Assembly: GCA_031283405.1 (NCBI GenBank)
Contig: JAITBX010000091.1
Coordinates: forward strand, 1 to 22,023
Source: Burkholderiales bacterium
Lineage (GTDB): Bacteria > Pseudomonadota > Gammaproteobacteria > Burkholderiales > Casimicrobiaceae
Length of the DNA stretch: 22,023 bases
Reading direction: 5' to 3'
A program made the position numbers and the translations under genes. This document shows, piece by piece, positions 1 to 7,953 of this stretch. Within the stretch, counting starts at the first letter, position 1. Every line of letters begins with the position of its first letter. Under the pieces are notes generated by a model. That model was not told where the DNA came from and did not search any database. It was given only the letters and a program-made list of their open reading frames with translations.

Positions 1-1
1 G

Positions 2-622
2 TCGGGCTTGATTGCGATGACCGGCAACGCTCGCTCGACGCTCGCTCGCGCCGCCGATGTTTTTCTCGACGCTTCGGTCGAATCGGAAGCCTGTCCGCTG
101 GGATTGGCGCCGACGACCAGCACGACGGTGTCGCTGGCGTTGGGCGACGCGCTGGCGCTGGCTTTGCTCGACGCGCGCGGTTTCTCCGCCGAAGATTTTG
201 CGCGTTCGCATCCGGGCGGCGCGCTGGGGCGCCGTTTGTTGACGCGCGTGTCCGACATCATGCGCACCGGCGAGGCTTTGCCGACGGTAGCGCAAACGGC
301 AACGCTGCAAGAAGCGCTGGTGGTCATCAGCGGCAAGGGCATGGGGATGACGGCGGTGCTCGACGATGAACATCGCGTCGTCGGTATTTTTACCGACGGC
401 GATTTGCGTCGTTACTTGGAAAAGAATCACGAACTGGCGATGCCGATCAAGCAACTGATGAAAACATCGCCGCGCACGATTACCGCCGACCGGCTGGCGG
501 TCGATGCGGTGGCGTTGATGGAAGCCGCGCCGAAGATTTCGCAACTGTTGGTCGTTGATGAGACGCGCCATTTGATCGGCGCGCTGCACATGCACGATCT
601 TTTCCGCGCGAGGATTTTGTGA
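2..622 (+). CDS. kdsD: Arabinose-5-phosphate isomerase, C-terminal part (partial)
   Basis: The reading frame is open from the first bases of the window, so the N-terminal part lies outside. What remains is the end of a SIS sugar-isomerase domain (segments AMTGNARSTLARAAD and ALALALLDARGFSAEDFARS-HPGGALGRR), followed by two CBS domains that begin at VSDIMRTG and IKQLMKTSP. This SIS-CBS-CBS order is that of KdsD/KpsF, which converts ribulose-5-phosphate to arabinose-5-phosphate, the first step of Kdo synthesis for lipopolysaccharide. The usual length is about 325 residues, so roughly 205 are present here. The stop overlaps the start of kdsC, which performs a later step of the same pathway, and this strengthens the assignment. 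The internal TTG or ATG codons near the left edge are not believed to be starts. Confidence 0.93.
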   Translation, partial: SGLIAMTGNARSTLARAADVFLDASVESEACPLGLAPTTSTTVSLALGDALALALLDARGFSAEDFARSHPGGALGRRLLTRVSDIMRTGEALPTVAQTATLQEALVVISGKGMGMTAVLDDEHRVVGIFTDGDLRRYLEKNHELAMPIKQLMKTSPRTITADRLAVDAVALMEAAPKISQLLVVDETRHLIGALHMHDLFRARIL

Positions 623-1161
623 TGGCTTCAGATCTTCCTCCAACACTCATCGCGCGCGCCGCGGCGGTTCGTTTGTTGATCTGCGATGTGGACGGCGTGC
701 TCACCGACGGGCGCATTTATTTCAGCGATGAAGGCGTCGAATCGAAAGCGTTTTTTGCGACTGACGGCGTCGGCCTCAAATTGTTGCAGCGTGCCGACAT
801 CGAAATCGCCTGGATCACCGGCAGCCGCGCTCCGGCGGTGGAGCATCGCGCCCGTGTGCTCGGCGTCAAGCATGTGATCATGGGCGTGTTCGACAAACTG
901 ACGCCGTTGCGTGAGCTGTGCGCGCAATTCAACATCACGCCGGCGGCTTGCGCCTGCATCGGCGATGATCTGCCTGACTTGCCGTTGCTCACGGCGTGCG
1001 GCTTGGCGATTACCGTGCCGCATGCGCCCGATGCGCTCAAAGAAGCGGCGCATTATGTGACGCAAAAGCCGGGCGGCGGCGGCGCCGTGCGCGAAGTGTG
1101 CGATCTGATTTTGGCGGCGCAAAATAAAGCGCCCGACGCGACTCTGCTGCGGTCGGCATAG
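622..1161 (+). CDS. kdsC: 3-deoxy-D-manno-octulosonate 8-phosphate phosphatase
   Basis: A HAD-family phosphatase of 179 residues, the normal KdsC size. The DxD catalytic motif is in CDVDGVLTDG (Asp22 and Asp24), motif II is WITGSRAPAVEHRA, and the Mg-binding motif is GDDLPDLPLL. It removes phosphate from Kdo-8-P to give Kdo. The ATG at 622 overlaps the kdsD stop (TGATG); a GTG one codon upstream is also possible, but ATG is preferred. kdsD-kdsC-lptCAB is a conserved order in which Kdo synthesis and LPS export are co-transcribed. KdsC is cytoplasmic and normally tetrameric (family knowledge). Confidence 0.95.
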   Translation: MASDLPPTLIARAAAVRLLICDVDGVLTDGRIYFSDEGVESKAFFATDGVGLKLLQRADIEIAWITGSRAPAVEHRARVLGVKHVIMGVFDKLTPLRELCAQFNITPAACACIGDDLPDLPLLTACGLAITVPHAPDALKEAAHYVTQKPGGGGAVREVCDLILAAQNKAPDATLLRSA

Positions 1162-1171
1162 AGGAAATATC

Positions 1172-1798
1172 ATGACCGCGATGCGAGATCGTATCTACCG
1201 TTGGGTTTCATGGTTGCCGTTGCTGTTTCTGGCGGCGCTGGCGGCGTTGACGTATTGGCTTGATGCACAAGTCAAAGTGCCCAGCGCGGGCAGCGACGCG
1301 CTCACGCGCCACACGCCCGATCTTTTCATCAATCGTTTTCACGCGACGCTGTTCAACGCCGACGGAGCGCCGCAACAACAGTTGACCGCCGTTTACGCCG
1401 AACATTTTGCCGACGACAATTCGGTGACGCTCGAAAAGCCGCAAATCACTTTGCAAAATCCCAATCAGCCGCGCTTCACGATGGTCGCCGATCGCGCGCA
1501 ATTCAGCGGCGACCGCCGTGACCTCTATCTTCACGGCACGGTCACCGCCGTTCGTGATGCGCCAACTGGCGACGCCAAACAGGAGGGGCTTCCCGGCGAA
1601 CCGCTGACGCTGCACACCGAATACCTGCATGTGCGTCCCCACGACAACTTCGTGAACACCGATAAAAAAGTCTCGCTGGAATCGCCGAGCAGCCGCATCG
1701 AATCGGTGGGAATGGAGCTTGACGGGAACACTCACATCATCAAACTTTATTCCGATGTTCAGGGAACTTTCCTGCCACAAATCAAACCGCGTCATTGA
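1172..1798 (+). CDS. lptC: LPS export system protein LptC
   Basis: A 208-residue protein with one N-terminal membrane segment (about residues 11-29, WLPLLFLAALAALTYWLDA) and then a periplasmic beta-rich domain. This is the LptC architecture of a bitopic inner-membrane protein that receives LPS from LptBFG and hands it to LptA. The start ATG has a GAGGAA Shine-Dalgarno sequence at about 1161-1166, overlapping the kdsC stop region. It sits between kdsC and lptA, as in most Gram-negative genomes. Sequence conservation in this family is low, so the call rests on length, topology and gene order together. Confidence 0.92.
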   Translation: MTAMRDRIYRWVSWLPLLFLAALAALTYWLDAQVKVPSAGSDALTRHTPDLFINRFHATLFNADGAPQQQLTAVYAEHFADDNSVTLEKPQITLQNPNQPRFTMVADRAQFSGDRRDLYLHGTVTAVRDAPTGDAKQEGLPGEPLTLHTEYLHVRPHDNFVNTDKKVSLESPSSRIESVGMELDGNTHIIKLYSDVQGTFLPQIKPRH

Positions 1799-1810
1799 AG
1801 ATAAATCGCC

Positions 1811-2425
1811 ATGACTCGCTCACTCTTTCATTTCTTTCGACCTGCGGCGCTGTTCGCTTGCCTTCTCATGGCGATGCCGGCTTTCGCCGAGCGCAGCGAT
1901 CGCGATCAGCCGATCCAGTTCTCCGCCGACAAAAGCGAAGCGATCAATTACGACACCAAAGTCGCCACGTTGTCGGGCAACGTCATTATCACTCAGGGCA
2001 CCATGACCATTCGCGCCGATCGCGTCGTGCTCAAACAAAACCCCGACAACACCTTGTCGGCGACGGCTTATGGCAAACCTGTGAGTTTCCGGCAGAAGCG
2101 CGACGGCTCCGGCGAATACGTCGAAGGCTACGCGCTGCGCGCCGAATACGACGGCCAGAAAGAAGTGCTGGAATTGTTCGATCAGGCGTTGCTCAAACAA
2201 GGCATTGACGAAATTCGCAGCAATTACATTTACTACAACAGCGCCACTGAAACTTTCCGCGCCGAAGGGCGGCCTGATTCGACGCTGCCGCACGGCAGCA
2301 CGCCGTCGTCCGAAGAGCGCGTTCACGGCACGTTCCAACCGAAGGGCAAAGACGGCGAAAGCAAGTTGCCGTCGCCGAAACCTGCTGCCCCCTTGAAACC
2401 CGATACCAAGCTGGAGTCACGGTGA
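1811..2425 (+). CDS. lptA: LPS transport periplasmic protein LptA
   Basis: A 204-residue protein with a Sec signal peptide (charged MTRSLFHFF, hydrophobic core, cleavage likely after AMPAFA). Next comes an OstA/LptA-type beta-jellyroll domain (PIQFSADKSEAINYDTKV, ATLSGNVIITQGTMTIRADR). The C-terminal tail is Pro/Lys-rich and probably disordered. LptA oligomers form the periplasmic bridge that carries LPS from LptC to LptD. Its last codons overlap the lptB start by 4 bp, which suggests translational coupling. The ATG at 1811 gives the complete signal peptide and follows the lptC stop by 12 bp. Confidence 0.93.
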   Translation: MTRSLFHFFRPAALFACLLMAMPAFAERSDRDQPIQFSADKSEAINYDTKVATLSGNVIITQGTMTIRADRVVLKQNPDNTLSATAYGKPVSFRQKRDGSGEYVEGYALRAEYDGQKEVLELFDQALLKQGIDEIRSNYIYYNSATETFRAEGRPDSTLPHGSTPSSEERVHGTFQPKGKDGESKLPSPKPAAPLKPDTKLESR

Positions 2426-3144
2426 GTTCGCTATCTGCCCATCAACTCAAAAAGCGCTACAAGACGCGCACGGTCGTTCACGATGTGTCGTTGTCGGTCG
2501 CGCGCGGTGAAGTCGTCGGCTTGCTCGGTCCCAACGGCGCCGGCAAAACGACGTGCTTCTATATGATCGTCGGCCTGATCTCCGCCGACGGCGGCCGCAT
2601 TGAACTCGACGGCGACGACATTTCGCGTCAGCCGATTCATTTGCGCGCGCGTCGCGGTCTTGCTTATTTGCCGCAGGAAGCGTCGATCTTTCGCAAGCTC
2701 ACCGTTGCCGAAAACGTTCGCGCCATTCTGGAATTGCAAAATCTCGATGAGGACGCGATTGCCAATCGTCTCGACGCGCTGCTCGAAGATTTGTCGATCA
2801 GTCATCTTGCCGATGCGCCGGCGATTTCGCTGTCCGGCGGCGAGCGGCGGCGTTGCGAAATTGCCCGCGCGCTGGCGTCGCGCCCGCATTTCATTCTGCT
2901 CGATGAGCCTTTCGCCGGCGTCGATCCGATTGCTGTTCTCGACATTCAGCGCATCATCCGCTTTCTGAAAGAACGCGATATCGGCGTTTTGATTACCGAT
3001 CACAACGTCCGCGAAACGCTGGGCATTTGCGACCGCGCCTACATCATCAACGAAGGCAGCGTGCTGGCTTCCGGCGAGCCGGCGGCCATTGTTCACGATG
3101 AAGCCGTGCGGAAAGTGTATTTGGGAGAGCATTTCCGGCTTTAG
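2422..3144 (+). CDS. lptB: LPS export ABC transporter ATP-binding protein LptB
   Basis: A 240-residue ABC ATPase. Walker A is GPNGAGKTT at residues 36-44, the Q-loop is in AYLPQEASIF (Gln85), the signature is LSGGE at 137-141, Walker B with its catalytic Glu is FILLDE at 157-162, and the H-loop is TDHN. It powers extraction of LPS from the inner membrane with LptF and LptG, which are not in this window. The start is GTG at 2422, overlapping the lptA stop as GTGA, with CTGGAG just upstream as ribosome-binding site. Position between lptA and rpoN is the standard arrangement. Confidence 0.96.
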   Translation: MSSLSAHQLKKRYKTRTVVHDVSLSVARGEVVGLLGPNGAGKTTCFYMIVGLISADGGRIELDGDDISRQPIHLRARRGLAYLPQEASIFRKLTVAENVRAILELQNLDEDAIANRLDALLEDLSISHLADAPAISLSGGERRRCEIARALASRPHFILLDEPFAGVDPIAVLDIQRIIRFLKERDIGVLITDHNVRETLGICDRAYIINEGSVLASGEPAAIVHDEAVRKVYLGEHFRL

Positions 3145-3171
3145 CCGAGAGCGCATGCGAGAGAGCGCCAT

Positions 3172-4665
3172 ATGAGGCAAACGCTCAATCTGAAAGTTTC
3201 GCAGCAACTGGTGTTGTCGCCGCAATTGCAGCAGGCGATACGGTTGCTGCAACTTTCGACGCTGGATTTGAACGAAGAAATCGAGCGCGTGCTGGAGGAC
3301 AACCCGCTGATCGAAATAGATTCCGACAGCGGTGAGGGCGTGTTTGAAACCTCGCTGGACACGCCCGATTTTTCAGAAGTCGTCGCCGCGCCGCCGGCAG
3401 AAGAAACGGCAAGCGTCGGAGAAGAAAAGGGCGCCGAAGCGGGCGATGCGGCCAACGACATCACCGACACGCTGAATGATTTTGACGAGGCCGATGCGGT
3501 AGAGCGGGAAGATTACGTTTTGACCAGCGACGAAGGCGGTGGCATCGCGGCGGAGGAAGAGCGCGCGTTTCAATACGCGGCGGGCGTGTCGTTGCGTGAA
3601 CATTTGTTGTCGCAACTGGCGCTGACGCCTGCTGATGACAACATTCGCATCATCATCAAGGCGTTGATCGACGAGATCGACGACAACGGTTATCTGACCA
3701 CAACGTTTGAAGCGCTTCGCGACTGTTTTGCGCCGTCGAAAATGTTGACGCACAAGCGCTTCGACGAAGCGTTGCGCCTTCTTCAGGAGTTCGATCCGGC
3801 GGGCATCGGCGCGCGCACGCCGGGCGAGTGTCTGGCGCTGCAACTGTGCGCCTTGCCCGACACTCCGGCGCAACGAACCGCGCTCGTCATCGTCGAGGAG
3901 CATTTGCCGCTGCTGGCGGCGCACGACAACACCCGTCTGAAAAAAGCAACCCGCGTCAATGAAGAACTGCTGCGCGACGCTTGCGCGCTCATTCGCAGTT
4001 TGAATCCGAAGCCGGGACGCGCTTTCGACAACGATCGGACGAACGCCGTCATTCCCGATATCGTCGTTCAAAAAAAGGGACGTCGCTGGGTGGCTCGTCT
4101 GAACGAAGCCGCCATTCCCAAAATTCGCGTCAATACCGTCTATGCCAAAATACTTTCCGCGAAAAACAGCGCCGATCTGGAAACATGGTCGAACCGCTTG
4201 CAGGAAGCGCGCTGGCTGGTACGCAACATTCAGCAACGTTTCGACACCATTTTGCGTGTCGCGCAGGCCATCGTCGAACGGCAGCAACGCTTCTTCGATC
4301 ACGGCGCCGTGGCGATGCGGCCGATGGTGTTGAAAGACATTTCCGACCTGCTGGGTTTGCACGAATCGACCGTCTCGCGGGCGACGACGCAGAAGTACAT
4401 GCTGACGCCGCAGGGCACCGTTGAATTCAAATACTTTTTCGGCAGCCACCTCGGCACCAGCGCCGGCGGCGCGGCCTCGTCCACCGCCATCCGCGCGCTC
4501 ATCAAGAAAATCGTCGAAGCCGAACCCGCCGCCGCACCGCTTTCTGATCAACAGATTACCGAACTTCTCGGCAAAGAGGGTATCATGGTGGCAAGGCGCA
4601 CCGTCGCCAAGTACCGTGAGGCTTTATCCATACCACCGGCGCACCAACGAAAGGACCTTCGATGA
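3172..4665 (+). CDS. rpoN: RNA polymerase sigma-54 factor
   Basis: A 497-residue sigma-54. Region I is the Gln/Leu-rich N-terminus (QQLVLSPQLQQAIRLLQLST) that contacts activators. An acidic region II follows (about residues 45-125, rich in Glu and Asp), then the core-binding domain. A helix-turn-helix region reads LLGLHESTVSRATTQKYM. Near the C-terminus is the RpoN box ARRTVAKYREAL, which reads the -24 promoter element. Length and domain order are complete. It lies 27 bp after lptB; the upstream ribosome-binding site is weak (GAGAG). The lptB-rpoN-hpf-ptsN order is widely conserved and links sigma-54 with the nitrogen PTS. Confidence 0.97.
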   Translation: MRQTLNLKVSQQLVLSPQLQQAIRLLQLSTLDLNEEIERVLEDNPLIEIDSDSGEGVFETSLDTPDFSEVVAAPPAEETASVGEEKGAEAGDAANDITDTLNDFDEADAVEREDYVLTSDEGGGIAAEEERAFQYAAGVSLREHLLSQLALTPADDNIRIIIKALIDEIDDNGYLTTTFEALRDCFAPSKMLTHKRFDEALRLLQEFDPAGIGARTPGECLALQLCALPDTPAQRTALVIVEEHLPLLAAHDNTRLKKATRVNEELLRDACALIRSLNPKPGRAFDNDRTNAVIPDIVVQKKGRRWVARLNEAAIPKIRVNTVYAKILSAKNSADLETWSNRLQEARWLVRNIQQRFDTILRVAQAIVERQQRFFDHGAVAMRPMVLKDISDLLGLHESTVSRATTQKYMLTPQGTVEFKYFFGSHLGTSAGGAASSTAIRALIKKIVEAEPAAAPLSDQQITELLGKEGIMVARRTVAKYREALSIPPAHQRKDLR

Positions 4666-4708
4666 TATAAATCCCGGAAATCAGCATGTCGCATCATGGT
4701 TGCCGCGC

Positions 4709-4722
4709 GCGCTTCAAAGCGC
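4709..4722 (+). other. Short hairpin in the rpoN-hpf spacer
   Basis: A self-complementary stretch, GCGCT-TCAA-AGCGC within 4709-4722 (the outer T-A pair would make the loop only two bases), lies between rpoN and hpf. A T-rich run (TTTTGTTTTT, 4731-4740) follows about eight bases later. This could be a weak attenuator or partial terminator separating hpf expression from rpoN, but the distance between stem and T-run is too long for a classical terminator. It also sits inside a possible hpf promoter (TTGCCG, 18 bases, GACAAT). I cannot decide between these from the sequence. Confidence 0.3.
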
Positions 4723-4757
4723 CGACAATGTTTTGTTTTTCAAAAGGAGTGCTTTTT

Positions 4758-5090
4758 ATGAATCTTCAACTGACTGGACACCACCTCGATATCACGCCGT
4801 CGATCAGAGAATATGTGACATCGAAACTGGAACGGATCACCCGTCACTTCGACGAAGTCATCGACGTCAACGCGATTCTTTCAACCGACAAACTGCAACA
4901 CAAAATCGAGGTCACGCTGCACATTTCCGGAAAAGACCTCCACACCGAAAGCACCGATGCCGACATGTATGCCGCTATTGACAACATCATCGACAAACTG
5001 GATCGGCTGGTGCTCAAGCAAAAGGAACGGCGCATCGGCCAGCGCGCCAAAACGCCGTCTGTCAAACGGATGGCCACGGAGCTGGAATAG
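4758..5090 (+). CDS. hpf: Ribosome hibernation promoting factor (short form)
   Basis: A 110-residue HPF/RaiA-family protein starting MNLQLTGHHLDITPSIREYV, with the conserved KIEVTLHISGKDLHTES strand and DMYAAIDNIIDKLDRLVLKQK helix. It binds the 30S decoding centre in stationary phase and helps form inactive 100S ribosomes. The absence of a C-terminal dimerisation domain makes it the short gammaproteobacterial/betaproteobacterial type. The start at 4758 is chosen because AAAAGGAG lies 8-9 bases upstream. An in-frame ATG at 4686 would add 24 residues that do not resemble the family. It is followed by a hairpin terminator. Confidence 0.95.
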   Translation: MNLQLTGHHLDITPSIREYVTSKLERITRHFDEVIDVNAILSTDKLQHKIEVTLHISGKDLHTESTDADMYAAIDNIIDKLDRLVLKQKERRIGQRAKTPSVKRMATELE

Positions 5091-5120
5091 CGGCGTATAA
5101 TTTTTGACAGAACAGAAGCG

Positions 5121-5154
5121 CCGGCGAAAACCCTTCGCCGGTTCTTCTTGGTTT
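5121..5154 (+). terminator. Rho-independent-like terminator after hpf
   Basis: A perfect 8-bp stem, CCGGCGAA (5121-5128) with TTCGCCGG (5134-5141), has a 5-base loop AACCC. A T-rich stretch (TTCTTCTTGGTTTT) follows it. It starts 30 bases after the hpf stop and probably ends the kdsD-to-hpf transcript, leaving ptsN with its own or read-through expression. Confidence 0.7.
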
Positions 5155-5203
5155 TACCCTATACGGAACACGTTATAGACCCTTACTGCCGATCTTTGCT
5201 GCC

Positions 5204-5677
5204 ATGAACGCCAACACATCTTCCACGCCGTCGATACTTTCGTTGCTGACTCCGGCGCATATCGAAACCGACGTTGCCGCCCATAATCGCTCCGAACTTT
5301 TCGCCGAAATCGGCGCGCTGTTTGCCCGCGAGGGACTGGTTGCCAAACCCCTGATCGACGCGCTGGAAGTCCGCGAAAAAATGGGATCGACGGCGCTGGG
5401 ACTGGGCGTTGCCATCCCGCATGGCCGAGTCAAGAATCTGGAGCAAGCGCGCGCCGCCTTCCTGCGAACGCAAACGCCGATCGATTTCGACGCGCCCGAC
5501 AAAAAGCCGGTCGATATTTTTTTCGTCCTGCTCGTTCCCGAACATGCCACCGAACAACACCTGCAACTGCTCGCGGAACTGGCGCAACTGGTCGGCGACC
5601 GCGATTTTCGTGACAGCCTCCACGCTGCCGCCGACGATGCCGCCGTTTTTGCGTTGCTGCAAAGCCGGCGAGGGTGA
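5204..5677 (+). CDS. ptsN: Nitrogen-PTS EIIA protein (EIIA-Ntr)
   Basis: A 157-residue PTS EIIA type 2 domain. The phosphorylated histidine is His73 in GVAIPHGRVKN. Other family signatures are ALEVREKMGSTALGLG before it and VDIFFVLLVPEHATEQHLQLLAELAQLV after it. EIIA-Ntr accepts phosphate from NPr/HPr and acts as a regulator (potassium transport, nitrogen and carbon balance in other species). The ATG at 5204 has no convincing Shine-Dalgarno sequence, but nothing better lies nearby, and the hpf terminator is 50 bp upstream. In many betaproteobacteria hprK follows directly; here about 2.5 kb of repeats and an unrelated gene lie between them. Confidence 0.95.
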   Translation: MNANTSSTPSILSLLTPAHIETDVAAHNRSELFAEIGALFAREGLVAKPLIDALEVREKMGSTALGLGVAIPHGRVKNLEQARAAFLRTQTPIDFDAPDKKPVDIFFVLLVPEHATEQHLQLLAELAQLVGDRDFRDSLHAAADDAAVFALLQSRRG

Positions 5678-5715
5678 GCAGAGATCAGGGTGTCAGGAAT
5701 CAAGAATCAAGAATA

Positions 5716-5752
5716 CTCCTTCTCCCACTTGGGGAAGGTTGGGATAGGGGTG
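5716..5752 (+). repeat. Extragenic repeat, CTCC...GGGGAAGGTTGGGATAGGGG type, copy 1
   Basis: The unit begins CTCCTTCTCCCACTTGGGGA and continues AAGGTTGGGATAGGGGTG-like. It has a C-rich left arm and G-rich right arm able to fold on each other. Its copies in this window are at 6178-6217 (inverted) and 11791-11827 (direct), all between genes. Confidence 0.8.
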
Positions 5753-6177
5753 TAGGGGCGGCATTCTGCCGCCCGCCGTCGCGGATGACAGGAATCAAGA
5801 ATCAAGGGGAAAAATCGCCGATACGGCGCATACTTTCCCCTCTCCCGCTTGCGGGAGAGAAACGTAGGGGTTGAGCGCAGCACAAGGCCGAAGGCTGGTT
5901 CCGCGTAGCGGAATGCGGCAAAGCCGCACAAAACCCATCAACAAATTTCCTCTCGCCTCTTGCAGAGGAAATACGCCTCATAATATATTGGACATTCAAT
6001 GGTAAATTTTTGCTTTCATCGTGTAAGATTGCTTTGGGTTGAATGATGAGTTTTGTTTGCGTTTGTCAGCATGGGTTTCGCTTCGCTCTACCCATCTACG
6101 CGAGCTGCAATACTCCGTATTGAAATCGTGGGTCGGCGGATTGCGGCCTTCGGCCTTATCCGCCCTACGGTTGCTAC

Positions 6178-6217
6178 GCCCCCATCCCAACCTTCCCCCA
6201 GCGGGGGGAGGGGGGAG
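6178..6217 (-). repeat. Extragenic repeat, CTCC...GGGGAAGGTTGGGATGGGGG type, copy 2
   Basis: Read on the minus strand, the right arm TGGGGGAAGGTTGGGATGGG matches copy 1 over most of its length (TTGGGGAAGGTTGGGATAGG at the same place). It lies just downstream of the stop of the minus-strand hydrolase gene. Confidence 0.78.
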
Positions 6218-6223
6218 TGAAAC

Positions 6224-6262
6224 GGGCGATCACAGATCGCCCCCACGGTTTGATTCCTGACT
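6224..6262 (-). repeat. Composite repeat (TCAGGAATCAA + GGGGCG hairpin), gene-embedded copy
   Basis: On the minus strand this reads GTCAGGAATCAA, then CCGTGGGGGCGATC and a hairpin GGGCGATC (6224-6231) with GATCGCCC (6235-6242). The same two-part arrangement is seen at 5692-5774 and 12678-12721. This copy overlaps the 3' end of the hydrolase gene and provides its last codons and stop. Confidence 0.72.
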
Positions 6263-7816
6263 CTCCGTCAGCAGGATGTGCCATTTGGGGCGACGCCAAC
6301 TGGCGCGGAAATTTTTCAGATCGCTTTCTTCTGCGCGCCCGCTGTGCGCGTTGCCGTCGAAGAACGCGATGAGGTCGAGGCGCTGCGTTTGCGTTTTCCA
6401 GGTTTCGTCGAAATGCCGCACGATGTTGTTGGCGGTGAGCACGGGACGCCCTGCGATGTTGGTCAACGGCCAGTCCAACCCCTGTTTGCCTTTTTCCGAG
6501 CGGTACGATTTGAACACCAGTTCGGTACAAACCAGTTTCTCGTCGGTGCGGAAATCAAAATCGAAATCGTAAGGGCGTCCGAAATAGCCGAAGGAAGCTA
6601 ACACTGCCTGAGCGATTTGCAACCGCGAAAGACGCGGCCGCAACACCGCCACGGAATCCGCCGCCGCCGAGTGTTCAAGCGAGGTGAAGATGACGCCCTT
6701 GCCGACGGCTTCAATGATTCGAGGCGCGGCGTTGGCGCTGTCGGGCTGTTGACTGGCGCGATAAGCGTCGGCGTAGCGCGTTTGGAGTAGCGTTTCAAAA
6801 AGGCCGTCGGCGATTCCCTGCTTTTTCAGCCACGCATGAATTTCCGGCGTGTCGAAATAGTCTTTTCGTTCTTCAACGTCGCCGATGTACAGCGCTGCGT
6901 GCGGCCAGAAACCGGGCAAACCGATGTTGGAAAGATACCACTCGCGCCGCTCGAGCAGAATGTCGCCCGGACGCAAACGGGAATGCAGCGCCGCGATTTG
7001 CTCGGCGGACATCAAAAATTCTCCGCCGCTCGCTACTCGCGTCTGCCCCATCCATTCGGAAACGCCTTTCTGCATCGGGAAGATCGCTTTTGCGCCGCCT
7101 TCTTGAACGATTTGTCCGGCGTTGCGCAAGGTGTTCAGAATGCCGTGCTCTTTGCCTGCTTTCCAGAGATAGCGCTGGTCTTCCTCGATGGCTTCTTTCA
7201 GCGGCGCGGCTTTTTCGACAAGACGCGCGCGTTCGGACGGCGATACAAGCCAATCTACAGCGGGCTGGGAGGCTGCTAACGACGCAAACTCGCTTGCCAT
7301 CGCCACATTCAAATAGCGAAATTTGAAATCGGCGTAGCTGTGCTCAGGCAAGCCGAGTTCGGCGACCGGCTCGTTGAGAACGATGCGCACGGTCGGATCG
7401 GCGTCGGCCAGCCGAATGAATTCGAGCGCATAGCGGTAGCGCGCCAGAAACGTGGCGTAAGCGGCCTCAAAGCGCGTATTGGGAAAATCAGATGAAGGCG
7501 CTTCGTCCTCTTTCTTGCGTTCGTCCAAGAGCCGCCAGGAAGCGTCGAGCGACAATTGGTAATCGAGGAAACGCACCCAGAGATCGCGCACTTCCTGACT
7601 CTGCGTCACCGTCAAAACCCGTTTTTTCGCCGGCGCGCACGGCGGAAAAAGGTCGGGGCGCGTCGCCATGTAAGCCGTGACCGCCGCCAACCCTTCGCGC
7701 GCTTTCAGAATCGCTACGATCTCGCTTTCGTCGATGGGGCTTTCCACATCAGCCGACGCGCCGCGCGCCGACGCGAACAACAGAAAAAAACACGAAACAG
7801 CCAGAAATACGCGCAT
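6230..7816 (-). CDS. Exported YiiX/YebB-like (permuted NlpC/P60) cysteine hydrolase
   Basis: A 528-residue protein with a clear signal peptide (MRVFLAVSCFFLLFASARGASA) and a strong ribosome-binding site (AAGGAGA) before the ATG. An Arg/Glu/Ala-rich helical region of unknown role fills residues 25-270. The C-terminal half carries a circularly permuted papain-like fold: RPGDILLER (284-290), the candidate catalytic His306 in GFWPHAALYIG, and the candidate nucleophile Cys430 in KLVCTELVFKSYR. Related proteins are thought to cleave peptides or amide/ester bonds at the cell envelope; the substrate is unknown. The gene runs against its neighbours and splits ptsN from hprK, which suggests insertion. 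The last ten or so residues (ESQESNRGGDL) are encoded by a repeat element. Confidence 0.75.
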   Translation of the reverse strand: MRVFLAVSCFFLLFASARGASADVESPIDESEIVAILKAREGLAAVTAYMATRPDLFPPCAPAKKRVLTVTQSQEVRDLWVRFLDYQLSLDASWRLLDERKKEDEAPSSDFPNTRFEAAYATFLARYRYALEFIRLADADPTVRIVLNEPVAELGLPEHSYADFKFRYLNVAMASEFASLAASQPAVDWLVSPSERARLVEKAAPLKEAIEEDQRYLWKAGKEHGILNTLRNAGQIVQEGGAKAIFPMQKGVSEWMGQTRVASGGEFLMSAEQIAALHSRLRPGDILLERREWYLSNIGLPGFWPHAALYIGDVEERKDYFDTPEIHAWLKKQGIADGLFETLLQTRYADAYRASQQPDSANAAPRIIEAVGKGVIFTSLEHSAAADSVAVLRPRLSRLQIAQAVLASFGYFGRPYDFDFDFRTDEKLVCTELVFKSYRSEKGKQGLDWPLTNIAGRPVLTANNIVRHFDETWKTQTQRLDLIAFFDGNAHSGRAEESDLKNFRASWRRPKWHILLTESQESNRGGDL

Positions 7817-7953
7817 CGTTTCTCCTTTGCAAAGAAAGATTCTTGAAGAAGTTTACGCAAATGTCAACAAGCCCCATTTTTCCTTTTTCCCGAAGGGCAG
7901 GGGCAGTGGCGCGTGAAGGTTTGCCCTGTTTCCTGAAAACGGTTATTGTTCTA

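Larger units (their letters stand above)
5678..6229. repeat. Mosaic of short palindromic repeats between ptsN and the hydrolase gene
   Basis: There is no credible gene in this 552-bp stretch; it is packed with repeat units. Direct copies of CAGGAATCAAGAATCAAG lie at 5694-5711 and 5789-5806. Hairpins are GGGCGGCA/TGCCGCCC (5756-5763/5767-5774), CTCTCCCGC/GCGGGAGAG (5840-5859), TTCCGC/GCGGAA (5899-5913), TGCGGC/GCCGCA (5914-5928), ATGGGT/ACCCAT (6071-6095) and GGCGGAT/ATCCGCC (6135-6164). A C-rich/G-rich unit at 5716-5752 recurs inverted at 6178-6217. Such mosaics are typical of REP-like extragenic repeats. Translations across the region are Pro/Arg-rich shadows of the repeats. An AT-rich patch around 5980-6060 has no recognisable content. 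Confidence 0.8.

Noticed and set aside
3373..4551. 392-codon minus-strand open frame opposite rpoN
   Set aside because: Antisense shadow of a complete sigma-54 gene; composition is Arg/Val/Phe-rich without motifs.
4694..4714. Possible sigma-54 promoter before hpf (TGG...GC)
   Set aside because: The GG to GC spacing is 11 and not 10, and the conserved CA and TT positions are missing.
5678..6229. CRISPR array
   Set aside because: The repeats are palindromic, unevenly spaced and in both orientations, with no constant repeat-spacer period and no cas genes.
6039..6260. 73-codon plus-strand open frame between ptsN and the hydrolase
   Set aside because: It runs through palindromic repeats and into the hydrolase gene; the translation is a reading of the repeats.
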